A DNA stretch of 64,000 nucleotides. It comes from Ferrovibrio sp036381655. GTDB taxonomy: Bacteria; Pseudomonadota; Alphaproteobacteria; Ferrovibrionales; Ferrovibrionaceae. The position numbers were made by a program, and so were the translations under genes. Under the pieces are notes generated by a model that worked only from the letters and a program-made list of their open reading frames with translations, was not told the origin of the DNA and made no database searches. This document shows positions 10,133-18,612 of the stretch, piece after piece; the stretch's first letter is position 1, and each line of letters begins with the position of its first letter. The stretch is taken from assembly GCF_036381655.1 (NCBI RefSeq), contig NZ_DASVCJ010000026.1, positions 62,001 to 126,000 of the forward strand, given 5' to 3'.

Positions 10133-10274
10133 TTTGGGTTTCTCCCACACTCCTGCTCGAGCACTGCAAGTACAGGATATGGCCCTACCGGAGTCTTAAT
10201 AAACCAGCTTTGATCTGGAGCAAGCTCGCGCTAATGATACATGAAACATCAGAATAATTATCCTATACATCGCA

Positions 10275-10303
10275 TTGACTATCTAATATACATATATTAA
10301 CAT
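10275..10303 (+). promoter_or_regulatory. Possible sigma-70-type promoter of the XRE-SulP pair
   Basis: TTGACT (10275-10280), a 17-base spacer and TAACAT (10298-10303) lie in a markedly AT-rich stretch (about 10195-10325), ending 25 bases before the XRE gene start. The -35 is near consensus and the -10 matches four of six. The AT-rich block contrasts with the GC-rich surroundings and would fit a regulated promoter region bound by the XRE protein. Confidence 0.45.
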
Positions 10304-10328
10304 TCTGCCTGTAACATTGGATATCTGA

Positions 10329-10586
10329 ATGATCACCGGAGCGCAGATGCGGGCCGCGCGGGCCCTGATCGGGATCGACCAGCGTCAGCTGGCCGAATTG
10401 TCAGGATTGTCGCTGCCGACGATTCAGCGGATGGAGGCGAGCGACGGAGTGGTTCGCGGCAACGTCGACTCCCTGATGAAGCTGGTCGGCGCCCTCGATG
10501 CGGCCGGGATCGAGTTGATCGGTGAACAGGCCGCCAGCATGTCAGGCGGCCGCGGCGTCCGGATCAAGACACCTTCCGGAGGCTGA
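10329..10586 (+). CDS. Small XRE-family helix-turn-helix regulator
   Basis: 85-residue protein that is almost entirely an HTH_XRE/cro-CI domain. The helices are visible in MRAARALIGIDQRQLAELSG and LSLPTIQRMEAS, followed by a helical dimerisation part and a short basic tail (GVRIKTPSGG). It begins 25 bases after the promoter-like sequence and lies 84 bases upstream of the SulP transporter on the same strand, so it is a likely local regulator of that transporter. No sensor domain is present, so it may respond through DNA occupancy alone or by binding a small anion; that is inference. Confidence 0.8.
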   Translation: MITGAQMRAARALIGIDQRQLAELSGLSLPTIQRMEASDGVVRGNVDSLMKLVGALDAAGIELIGEQAASMSGGRGVRIKTPSGG

Positions 10587-10670
10587 ACCTCCTCTGAGTT
10601 GTTGTTGCAAGGGCGCCTGCCGCCGCCGACAAGACGACGACGCCCGATATCGGAAAAGAGATCGAGCGTC

Positions 10671-12389
10671 ATGCATTCCCCAGTCGTCAAAAGCGAGCCG
10701 AGCTTCGCCCAGCTCTATACGCCGAAACTGATAACCGTCCTGCGCGAAGGCTATAGCTTTGCCAAGCTGCGCGCCGACGTCATCTCCGGCATCACGGTGG
10801 CGATCGTCGCCATCCCGCTGTCGATGGCCATCGCCATCGCCTCCGGCACCACGCCCGATCGCGGCCTTTACACCGCCATCGTCGGCGGCTTCCTGGTCTC
10901 GGCTTTCGGCGGCAGCCGCTTCCAGATCGGCGGCCCCGCCGGCGCTTTCATCGTTCTGGTCGCCGCCGCCGTCGAACGCCACGGCATCGATGGCCTGCTG
11001 CTGGCCGCCATGATGTCGGGTGCAATGATGCTGGCGATCGGTTTCCTGCGGCTCGGCACCTACATCAAATTCGTCCCCTACCCGGTCACCGTAGGCTTCA
11101 CCGCCGGCATCGCCGTCATCATCTCCGCCAGCCAGATCAAGGATCTGTTCGGCCTGACCCTGGCCGGCAAGGAACCCGGCGAATTGCTGCCCAAGCTCGC
11201 CGCGCTGGGACAGGCGGCCCCTACCACGAATATCTACGCAGTCGTCATCGCCTTCTTTACGATCGCGGTGATCACCGGACTGAAGAAGTTCCGGCCCCAT
11301 TGGCCAGGCATGCTGGTCGCCGTCGGCCTGGCGGCGGCGATCACCGCCTTGCTGCATCTGCCGATCGAAACCATCGGTACGCGTTTCGGCGGCATTCCTC
11401 GCACGCCACCGCTTCCGGCGCTGCCGCATTTCTCGCTCGACCTGGCGCTGGCGGTTTTGCCGGATGCGGTTGCCTTCACCTTGCTGGGGTCCATCGAATC
11501 GCTGCTGTCCGCCATCGTCGCCGACGGCATGACCGGCCGCCGGCACCGTTCCAACTGCGAATTGGTGGCGCAGGGCATTGCCAATATCGGCTCGGCGCTG
11601 TTCGGCGGCATCTGTGTGACCGGCACGGTCGCGCGCACGGCCACCAATGTGCGGGCCGGCGCCGCCAGTCCGATCAGCGGCATGCTGCATTCCACCTTCC
11701 TGCTGCTGTTCATGCTGATCGCCGCGCCGCTGGCGAGCTATATCCCGCTGGCGGCGCTGGCCGCCGTGCTCGCCGTGGTGGCCTGGAACATGGCCGAGCG
11801 CCATGCCTTCGTCGCCCTGATCCGCTCGTCGTGGGGCGATGCCATCGTCCTGCTGGCGACCTTCCTGCTCACCATCTTCGTCAATCTGACCGCGGGCATT
11901 CTGGTCGGCTTCACGCTCGGCACGCTGCTGTTCCTGCATCGCATGTCGGAGGCGACCAGCATCGAAGTCCACGTGCCGCTCAATCCGGAGGACAAGGCGG
12001 ACGATGCCAATGGCAACCGCAAGCCGTATGACGCGGCCCTCGCCAGCAGCCGCGACATTATGGTCTACAGGATTTCCGGCGCGTTCTTCTTCGGTGCGGC
12101 GGCAACCATCGGCGCCGTTCTCGACCGCATCGCGGACTGGCCGAAGACCTTCGTGCTCGACTTCTCGGCTGTGCCGTTCCTCGATTCCACAGCGGCCAAC
12201 ACGATCGCCAGCATGGTCAAAAAGGCCGAACGCCATGACACGCGCGTCGTGCTGAGCGGCGCGTCGCCGGCGGTACGGCAGGTGCTGTGGAGCCACGGTT
12301 TGCGGCCGCCGAAGGTGCGCTACAAGCACAACATCGCCGCCGCCGTCGCCGCCGCCGGGCAGCCCAAGCTGGCGGCCACCGCGAGCTAG
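10671..12389 (+). CDS. SulP-family anion transporter with C-terminal STAS domain
   Basis: 572-residue inner-membrane transporter of the SLC26/SulP family, moving sulfate, bicarbonate, dicarboxylates or similar anions. Residues about 15-420 hold the membrane domain. The family signature starts RADVISGITVAIVAIPLSMA and is followed by FQIGGPAGAFIVLV. The C-terminal STAS domain (about 455-560) contains FVLDFSAVPFLDSTAAN. The ATG at 10671 is chosen by similarity of the N terminus to family members; an upstream in-frame start at 10599 would add a basic, unconserved stretch. It is probably co-transcribed with the XRE gene. Substrate is not predictable; a second anion transporter (YeiH type) lies at 343-1422. 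Confidence 0.9.
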   Translation: MHSPVVKSEPSFAQLYTPKLITVLREGYSFAKLRADVISGITVAIVAIPLSMAIAIASGTTPDRGLYTAIVGGFLVSAFGGSRFQIGGPAGAFIVLVAAAVERHGIDGLLLAAMMSGAMMLAIGFLRLGTYIKFVPYPVTVGFTAGIAVIISASQIKDLFGLTLAGKEPGELLPKLAALGQAAPTTNIYAVVIAFFTIAVITGLKKFRPHWPGMLVAVGLAAAITALLHLPIETIGTRFGGIPRTPPLPALPHFSLDLALAVLPDAVAFTLLGSIESLLSAIVADGMTGRRHRSNCELVAQGIANIGSALFGGICVTGTVARTATNVRAGAASPISGMLHSTFLLLFMLIAAPLASYIPLAALAAVLAVVAWNMAERHAFVALIRSSWGDAIVLLATFLLTIFVNLTAGILVGFTLGTLLFLHRMSEATSIEVHVPLNPEDKADDANGNRKPYDAALASSRDIMVYRISGAFFFGAAATIGAVLDRIADWPKTFVLDFSAVPFLDSTAANTIASMVKKAERHDTRVVLSGASPAVRQVLWSHGLRPPKVRYKHNIAAAVAAAGQPKLAATAS

Positions 12390-12393
12390 GGCA

Positions 12394-13860
12394 TTATCCG
12401 CGCAATGCTGCCAAGGGCCGCCGGACGGCCTGCGGCAGGTCGTCGGCGATCAGGCATGGCCCGGCCGCTGCCGCCGCGGCCCCATGCAGCCAGACGGCGG
12501 CACAGGCGGCTTCGAAGGCGGGCATCTGCTGCGCCAGCAGACCGGCGCAGAAACCGGCCAGAACATCGCCGGTGCCGGCAGTGGCAAGATCCGGCGGCGC
12601 ATTCGCGTTGATTGCGGCCCGACCGTCCGGGGCGGCAATTACCGTATCGGCCCCTTTCAGCACGATCACGGCCCCGCTGCGCTTGGCGGCTCGGCGCGCC
12701 CGGTCCAGCTTGCTCAGGCCGGCTGTTTCGAGATCGGGAAAGAGCCGCGCGAATTCACCTGCATGCGGCGTCAGGATCGCCGCTCCGTCGATCACTGCAA
12801 ACAGACCTTGCGGATCGCCGGCGAAGGCGGTGATGGCATCGGCATCCAGCACGACCGCGCGCCCGGTCGCCAGCGCATCGCGCACCGCGCCGCGGGTGGC
12901 GTCATTGCTGCCATTGCCGGGCCCGAGCAGCAGAACATTGCGCCGCGGATCGGCAATCGCGCGCCGCCAGTCGGGAACGCCTTCGCACGCAAGGCGGATC
13001 AGGGCATCGGGACCGCCACCTTGCAGGATTGCCGCTTGCGGCTGCGCCAGCGTGACCAGTCCGGCGCCGATACGCAAAGCGGCGTGACCGGCCAGACAGG
13101 CCGCGCCGGCCATGGCACCGCCGCGCACCAGCACATGGCCGCGGGCATATTTGTGGCCCGAGGCGGCCGGCCGCGGCATGAGATGCCGCCACAATGCCGG
13201 ATCGTTGCGCCACTGGCAGAAAGCGATCTCGGACAATACCGAAGCCGGAATCCCGATATCGGCGACATGCAGCTCGCCGCAAAGCTCGCGGCCCGGCAGC
13301 AGCAGATGGCCCAGCTTGGCGCGGAAGAAAGTCACCGTATGCGTTGCCTGAATGGCGCAACCCCGCGGCTGGCCGTCATCGCCATGCACGCCGCTCGGCA
13401 GATCGACGGCAACGATCGGCCTGCCGCTGACATTGGCAGCCTCGATCAATGCCTTCGCCGCACCGGTCAGCGGCTTGCTCAATCCGGCGCCGAACAGGGC
13501 ATCGACGATAACGGCGGCTTCCATCGGGTCTGCCCGCCCGGGCGCATGGATGCCGCCGGTCCAGCGCGATGCCATGATGGCGGCATCGTCCTTGAGCGCG
13601 CTCGCGTCGCCCAGCAGCACTAAGGTCACGGAACGCCCGGCGCCGAGCAGATGCCGGGCCGCTACGAAACCGTCGCCGCCGTTATTGCCCGGACCGCAAA
13701 GCACCAGCACCGGCCCGCGCGGATAAAACCGCTGCACGATCCGCGCGACAGCGGCGCCGGCATTCTCCATCAGATCGGCGCCGGGCATGCCGCCGGCGAT
13801 GGTACGCCGGTCCGCCTCTGCCATCTCGGCGACGCTCAGCAGGATCGCGGTGTCGCTCAT
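12394..13860 (-). CDS. nnrDE-type fusion: Bifunctional NAD(P)H-hydrate epimerase / ADP-dependent dehydratase
   Basis: 488-residue metabolite-repair enzyme that returns damaged NAD(P)HX to NAD(P)H. The N-terminal half (about 1-210) is the YjeF_N/NnrE epimerase, with the signature CGPGNNGGDGFVAARHL. The C-terminal half (about 220-480) is the NnrD dehydratase of the ribokinase-like fold, with LTPHAGEFARLFPD and TAGTGDVLAGF. The fused arrangement is usual in bacteria. It overlaps the upstream amidase by 4 bases, so it is the last gene of a minus-strand operon SDR-P450-amidase-NnrDE. It converges on the SulP gene, 4 bases apart. Confidence 0.93.
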   Translation of the reverse strand: MSDTAILLSVAEMAEADRRTIAGGMPGADLMENAGAAVARIVQRFYPRGPVLVLCGPGNNGGDGFVAARHLLGAGRSVTLVLLGDASALKDDAAIMASRWTGGIHAPGRADPMEAAVIVDALFGAGLSKPLTGAAKALIEAANVSGRPIVAVDLPSGVHGDDGQPRGCAIQATHTVTFFRAKLGHLLLPGRELCGELHVADIGIPASVLSEIAFCQWRNDPALWRHLMPRPAASGHKYARGHVLVRGGAMAGAACLAGHAALRIGAGLVTLAQPQAAILQGGGPDALIRLACEGVPDWRRAIADPRRNVLLLGPGNGSNDATRGAVRDALATGRAVVLDADAITAFAGDPQGLFAVIDGAAILTPHAGEFARLFPDLETAGLSKLDRARRAAKRSGAVIVLKGADTVIAAPDGRAAINANAPPDLATAGTGDVLAGFCAGLLAQQMPAFEAACAAVWLHGAAAAAAGPCLIADDLPQAVRRPLAALRG

Positions 13861-15263
13861 ACCGGCAGCTTGGGCCGCTGCTTGTGCCAGTCGGTCGCAG
13901 CCTCGTAAGCCGCCGCCGCGCGCAGCACCAGGTCATCCCGGTGCATCGGGGCGACCAGTTGCAGGCCGATCGGCAGGCCCGATTGCGAAAAGCCGCAAGG
14001 TACCGAAATCGCCGGCTGCTGCGTCAGATTGAAGGGATAGCTGAACGGCGTCCAGGCCGTCCAATAGGCATCGCCCATATCGGCTGGCGCAAGACGGCCG
14101 GCTTCGAATGGCAGGACGGCCAGGCTGGGCGTCAACAGCAGGTCGTATGTCTGATGGAACTGCTTCATCAGCACGCCGAGCTTGCCACGGGCATTGGCCG
14201 CCTCGAGATACTGCTTCGTCGAAATCGCCGCGCCGCGTTCGAAGGTCCGCTGCAGACCGGGATCGAGCAGCGCGAATTTCTCCTGCGGCAAAGCCATCAG
14301 TGCATTATAGGCTCCGACGAACCAATGCACGTGGAAACACTCGGTCGGATCGGCGAAACCCGGATCGACCTGGCTGACCTCCGCTCCCAGATCGGCAAAC
14401 AATCTGGCTGCCGCATCCACCGCCGCTGCAACTTCGGGATCGACCTTGGCGTAGCCGAGCCGCGGGCTATAGGCGATCTTCATGCCCTTGATTCCGGCGC
14501 CGAGCGCGGCTGCGTAGTCGAAATCGGCATAGGGCAAGGCGAACCAGTCGCGCGCATCCGGCTTTGCCATCTCGCGCAGCATCAGCGCCGCGTCGCGCAC
14601 CGTGCGCGTCATCGGCCCGAGATGCGCCAGGGTACCGAACGGGCTGAGCGGCGCGGCCGGCACGCGGCCGAAACTCGGCTTCAACCCGACGATTCCGGCG
14701 AAGCCGGCAGGAATCCGGATCGAGCCGCCGCCATCGGTGCCGACGGCCAGCGGACCGAGATCGGCAGCGACCTGCGCCGAAGCGCCGCCCGAGGAGCCGC
14801 CCGGCGTCGTTTGCGGATTCCACGGATTGCGGGTGATGCCGGTGAGCGGCGAATCGGTGACGCCCTTCCAGCCCATCTCCGGCGAGGTGGTCTTGCCGAT
14901 CAGCACGCAACCGGCTTCGCGCAAACGCGCCGTCACCGGCGCATCCTCGTCCCAGGCCTGCTCCGGGTCTACGGTCCTGGAGCCGCGCAAGGTCGGCCAG
15001 CCTCTGGTCAGGATGATGTCCTTGATCGAGGCCGGTACGCCATCGATCGGCCCGCGCGGCTTGCCGTTCTTCCAGCGCGCCGCCGAGGCCCTGGCATCCT
15101 GCAGGGCCGCCTCGCCATCGATCAGGCAATAGGCGTTGACGATCGGATTGATCGTCTCGATCCGCCGCAGCAAGGCTTCGGTCACATCCACCGGTGTGAA
15201 AGTGCCGGACCGATAGCCTTCGACCAGTTCGGCAGCAGAGAGAAAGCAGAGGTCGTCGCTCAT
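13857..15263 (-). CDS. Amidase signature family hydrolase
   Basis: 468-residue amidase of the GatA/AtzF-like amidase-signature family. The Ser-cisSer-Lys triad is visible: lysine in ASIKDIILTRG (near residue 80) and the two serines in the glycine-rich TPGGSSGGASAQVA (near 155). It hydrolyses a C-N amide bond, but the substrate is not predictable. Misacyl-tRNA amidotransferase function is unlikely because no gatB/gatC is beside it. It starts 25 bases after the P450 stop and overlaps the NnrDE gene by 4 bases. This places it in an operon with oxidative enzymes, so it may act on a xenobiotic or a peptide-like metabolite. Confidence 0.9.
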   Translation of the reverse strand: MSDDLCFLSAAELVEGYRSGTFTPVDVTEALLRRIETINPIVNAYCLIDGEAALQDARASAARWKNGKPRGPIDGVPASIKDIILTRGWPTLRGSRTVDPEQAWDEDAPVTARLREAGCVLIGKTTSPEMGWKGVTDSPLTGITRNPWNPQTTPGGSSGGASAQVAADLGPLAVGTDGGGSIRIPAGFAGIVGLKPSFGRVPAAPLSPFGTLAHLGPMTRTVRDAALMLREMAKPDARDWFALPYADFDYAAALGAGIKGMKIAYSPRLGYAKVDPEVAAAVDAAARLFADLGAEVSQVDPGFADPTECFHVHWFVGAYNALMALPQEKFALLDPGLQRTFERGAAISTKQYLEAANARGKLGVLMKQFHQTYDLLLTPSLAVLPFEAGRLAPADMGDAYWTAWTPFSYPFNLTQQPAISVPCGFSQSGLPIGLQLVAPMHRDDLVLRAAAAYEAATDWHKQRPKLPV

Positions 15264-15288
15264 GGTTGCCTACCGTTCAGGATGGGAT

Positions 15289-16677
15289 TCAGTGGCGAGG
15301 CTCTATCGTCATCGGCAGACCGGGTGACGGCCGCAAGGTGATCTTGCCGATCGGCTCGATCGAGACGCCCGGCGGCAGGCGGAAGCGCAGCCGCTGCGCC
15401 AGCGTTGCCAGGATCAGCACCGCTTCGATCATGGCGAAGCCCTGCCCGATGCAGATCCGCGGGCCGGCGCCGAATGGCAGATAGACATAGCGGCGGCGCT
15501 GTGCGGCCTGTGCCGGCGCGAAATTCTCCGGATCGAATACGTCCGGGTTCTTCCAATACAGCTTATGGCGATGCATCAGCCAGGGCGAGATGATGATATT
15601 GGTGCCCTTCGGGATCGCCAGGTCGCCGAAACGATCATCGGCTTTCGCCGCCCGCGAGGTGGTATGCGCGGGCGGATAGAGCCGCATCGCCTCCTCAATC
15701 ACCGTCCGGGTATAAACCAGCTTGTCGTAATCGCCATACACCGCCGGCCGGCCAGCCAGCACCGCATCGAGTTCCGCGTGCAGCTTCGCTTCCACCTCGG
15801 GGGCGTTGGCGAGCAGGTACCAGGTCCAGGCCAGGGCCGTCGCCGTCGTTTCATGCCCGGCGAGGAAGAAGGTCGCCATATGGTCACGCACTTCCGTATC
15901 GGTCATGCCGCTGCCGCTCTCATCATCGACGGCGGCAAGAAGCAGGCCGAGCAGATCGGAACCGAGCTCGCCGCCCTGCGCGGCGCGTTCGCGGCGGCGC
16001 CGGATCAAATCGCGGATGATCGCATCCATCGCCGCCAGAGCCCTGCGCCCTTCGGCGGCATCGGGCCGCGGCACCCAGTGCGGCAGGCCTAGCAGGTCGG
16101 GGATATTCGGCCGCACCGTCGCCTGATAGCGGTCCATCGCCGCGCCGACCGCGGAGACGTCGATGCCCATATCGGCACCGAACATGGTGCGGGCGATGAT
16201 GTCGAGGGTGACCAGCATCATCTGCTGCGCCATATCGATACGCGATCCAGGCGGCCACGACGACAGGCGCTCTGCCAATGCCGCTGCGCGATCGCTCATT
16301 GTTTCCGCGAAGCCCGCCAGACGGCGCGGCTGAAACAGCGGCGCCATCATGCGGCGCTGGCGCTTCCACAACTCGCCGTCGCTGGTCAGCAACCCCTTGC
16401 CCAGTCCGGGCTCGAGGATGCGGCGTCCAAGCGGATCGCGCGCATAATTGGCCACGTTGTCGAGCAGGACATGCCGGATCAGGTCGGGATGATTGGCGAC
16501 AATGATCGGCCGGAACAGCGTCCGGTAGACCAGGATATCGCGCTCGTATGCCTGTCGAGTCCAGGCACCGATGGTATTGTGGCGCAGCGTCCTGATCAGC
16601 CGGAACAGCGGCAGGCGCTCTTCGAGCGGCTCCGGCCTGGCCGGAACGAAACCGATGCTCTGCGCCACGGATGCCAT
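15289..16677 (-). CDS. Cytochrome P450
   Basis: 462-residue soluble P450 monooxygenase with no N-terminal membrane anchor. The I-helix oxygen-activation motif is FFLAGHETTATALAW and the K-helix ExxR is EEAMRLYPP. The heme-binding loop FGAGPRICIG has the cysteine ligand at residue 409. It resembles the CYP1/3/4-like bacterial class often able to act on fatty acids, terpenoids or xenobiotics. No ferredoxin or reductase gene is adjacent, so electrons must come from elsewhere. It begins 2 bases after the SDR stop, showing tight co-expression with a dehydrogenase that could oxidise its alcohol product. Confidence 0.93.
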   Translation of the reverse strand: MASVAQSIGFVPARPEPLEERLPLFRLIRTLRHNTIGAWTRQAYERDILVYRTLFRPIIVANHPDLIRHVLLDNVANYARDPLGRRILEPGLGKGLLTSDGELWKRQRRMMAPLFQPRRLAGFAETMSDRAAALAERLSSWPPGSRIDMAQQMMLVTLDIIARTMFGADMGIDVSAVGAAMDRYQATVRPNIPDLLGLPHWVPRPDAAEGRRALAAMDAIIRDLIRRRRERAAQGGELGSDLLGLLLAAVDDESGSGMTDTEVRDHMATFFLAGHETTATALAWTWYLLANAPEVEAKLHAELDAVLAGRPAVYGDYDKLVYTRTVIEEAMRLYPPAHTTSRAAKADDRFGDLAIPKGTNIIISPWLMHRHKLYWKNPDVFDPENFAPAQAAQRRRYVYLPFGAGPRICIGQGFAMIEAVLILATLAQRLRFRLPPGVSIEPIGKITLRPSPGLPMTIEPRH

Positions 16678-16679
16678 GA

Positions 16680-17450
16680 TCAGAACGTGGTTGTCATGCC
16701 GCCGTCGACGGTCAGCAGATGGCCGTTCACATAAGAGGCGGCGGGTGACGCGAGGAACAATGCCGCGCCGGCCAGTTCCTCCGGCTTGCCCCAGCGGCGC
16801 AACGGCGTGCGATCGTTGACGAACTTGACGAAATCCGGCCGCGCCAGCAACTCGGCATTGATCTCGGTTTCGAAATAGCCCGGCGCGATGGCGTTGCAGG
16901 TCACGCCGGCGGCGCCAAGCTCGGCGGCGCAGGACTTGGTCAGCCCCAGAAGGCCGTGCTTGGCCGCCGTATAGGCCGGAATGCTGGCGCGCCCCTTCAC
17001 CGACAATACCGAGCCGATATTGATGATTCTGCCATAGCCGCGCCTGACCATGCCGCGCGAGGCGGCGCGCGACAGCGCGAAGGCGGCGGTCAGATCGACC
17101 TCGATCACCTGGCGCCAGTCGTCGACCCCGTAATCGTCCAGCGGCTTGCGGATGTTCATGCCGGCATTGTTGATCAGAATGTCCAGCCGGCCATGGGTCT
17201 TCTCGATGGCGGCGATCGCCGCCTCGCCCGCCGGAATGTCGGCAACGTCAAAGGCGGCGGTTTCGACCGCGCCGTGGCGCCGCACGACATCGGCAGCGGT
17301 CTGCAGCGTCTCGGCGTGACGGCCATTGATCACCACCACCGCGCCGGCCTCGGCGAACAGCTTGGCGAATTCCAGCCCGAAGCCGCGCGAAGCGCCGGTG
17401 ATCAACGCCACCTGACCGGACAAATCGAACAACCGCTGTAGCATTCCCAT
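16680..17450 (-). CDS. SDR-family NAD(P)-dependent oxidoreductase
   Basis: 256-residue classical short-chain dehydrogenase. The cofactor motif TGASRGFGLEFAK is near residue 20, the NNAG motif is in ILINNAGMNIR, and the catalytic Tyr-Lys is in IPAYTAAKHGLL (YxxxK). The C-terminal YVNGHLLTVDGGMT is typical. The ATG at 17450 has an excellent AGGAGG 7 bases upstream; longer in-frame starts have none. It is the first gene of the operon SDR-P450-amidase-NnrDE and is divergent from the zinc alcohol dehydrogenase 99 bases away. Substrate is unknown; gluconate-5-dehydrogenase-like members look similar. Confidence 0.9.
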   Translation of the reverse strand: MGMLQRLFDLSGQVALITGASRGFGLEFAKLFAEAGAVVVINGRHAETLQTAADVVRRHGAVETAAFDVADIPAGEAAIAAIEKTHGRLDILINNAGMNIRKPLDDYGVDDWRQVIEVDLTAAFALSRAASRGMVRRGYGRIINIGSVLSVKGRASIPAYTAAKHGLLGLTKSCAAELGAAGVTCNAIAPGYFETEINAELLARPDFVKFVNDRTPLRRWGKPEELAGAALFLASPAASYVNGHLLTVDGGMTTTF

Positions 17451-17549
17451 GTCTCGTCCTCCTCTGTCCGGTAAGTTTACCGTTTTAGGCGCTGGACACC
17501 AGCCTGCCGGCCTCCTTAGCATTCCGGCTGGATGTTACGGAGGACGCCC

Positions 17550-18605
17550 ATGCTGCGCTGCTATCAGGTGGCCGAATTCGGCAAGCCGCTCACCGCGACC
17601 GAAAAACCCGAGCCGACGCCGCAGGGCCGCGAGGTGCTGGTCAAAATCGAGCGCTGCGGCGTCTGCCACAGCGATCTGCATATCTGGGACGGCTATTTCG
17701 ACCTCGGCAACGGCAAGCGCGTTCCGGCCGCCAACAACGGCGCGCTGCTGCCCTTGACGCTGGGGCACGAGATCGTCGGCACCGTCGCTGCCGCGGGACT
17801 TGAGGCCAGGTCGGTCAGGCCGGGACAGCGCAAGCTGGTGTTTCCCTGGATCGGCTGCGGCACCTGTCCGCCCTGCCGCGACGGCATGGAGCATCTATGC
17901 GCCGGCGCCCAGCAGGCGATCGGCATCTTCCGCGACGGCGGCTATGCGACCCATGTCCTGGTGCCGGATGAAAAATACCTGCTCGATATCGGCGATCTCG
18001 ACCCGGGCCTGGCCGCGACCTATGCCTGCTCGGGACTGACCGCCTTCTCGGCTTTGAAAAAGATCGGCCGGCTGGCGGACGGTCATAGCCTGCTGATCGT
18101 CGGCGCCGGCGGCGTCGGCCTGAACGCCGTCGCCCTGGCCAAGGCCGTGACCGGGCAGGCCCCGATCGTGGCGGATATCGACCCGGCCAAGCGCGCGGCC
18201 GCGCTGCAGCTCGGCGCGAAAGAGGCGGTCGATCCGCGCGCCGAGGGTGCCCTGAAGGCCCTGCTCAAGGCGACCGGCGGCGTCTCCGGCGCAATCGATT
18301 TTGCCGGCGCGGCATCAAGCTTCGAATTCGCCTATGGCAGCCTGCGCAAGGGCGGGCATCTCGTCACCGTCGGCCTGCTCGGCGGCGCCGTGACGCTTTC
18401 GATCGGACTGCATGTCCTGAAGGGCCTGCGCGTTTCCGGCTCTTACGTCGGCAGCCTGCAGGAGATGCGGGAATTGCTGGACCTCGCGCAGCGGACGACG
18501 CTGCCGGCCCTGCCGATAGCCACGCATCCGCTGGAGCAGGCGACGGCGGCGCTTGCGGCGCTGAAAGCCGGCGAAGTGGTCGGCCGCATCGTACTGCAGC
18601 CGTGA
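17550..18605 (+). CDS. Zinc-dependent alcohol dehydrogenase (MDR family)
   Basis: 351-residue medium-chain dehydrogenase. The catalytic zinc site CGVCHSDLHIW is near residues 36-46, and the structural zinc cysteines are in GCGTCPPCRDGMEHLC. The Rossmann motif is GAGGVGLNAVALAKA. The ATG at 17550 has GGAGGA 6 bases upstream and is preferred over the ATG at 17532. It is divergent from the SDR-P450 operon, sharing a 99-base region, and could process alcohols from that pathway. The PhaC and FIST genes nearby are on other strands. Substrate is not predictable. Confidence 0.92.
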   Translation: MLRCYQVAEFGKPLTATEKPEPTPQGREVLVKIERCGVCHSDLHIWDGYFDLGNGKRVPAANNGALLPLTLGHEIVGTVAAAGLEARSVRPGQRKLVFPWIGCGTCPPCRDGMEHLCAGAQQAIGIFRDGGYATHVLVPDEKYLLDIGDLDPGLAATYACSGLTAFSALKKIGRLADGHSLLIVGAGGVGLNAVALAKAVTGQAPIVADIDPAKRAAALQLGAKEAVDPRAEGALKALLKATGGVSGAIDFAGAASSFEFAYGSLRKGGHLVTVGLLGGAVTLSIGLHVLKGLRVSGSYVGSLQEMRELLDLAQRTTLPALPIATHPLEQATAALAALKAGEVVGRIVLQP

Positions 18606-18612
18606 CAGCCGG

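Noticed and set aside
9239..10150. tRNA-Leu plus adjacent orphan glycosyltransferase as a genomic-island insertion site
   Set aside because: No integrase and no direct repeat of the tRNA 3' end was found within the neighbouring sequence, so an island boundary cannot be supported.
10542..12329. Minus-strand frame of about 595 codons opposite the SulP transporter
   Set aside because: The translation is an Arg/Asp/Gly/Gln-rich shadow. The plus-strand frame has all SulP and STAS motifs.
13857..15263. Amidase as a GatA subunit of the tRNA amidotransferase
   Set aside because: No gatB or gatC nearby, and the gene is embedded in an SDR-P450-NnrDE operon. General amidase is the safer call.
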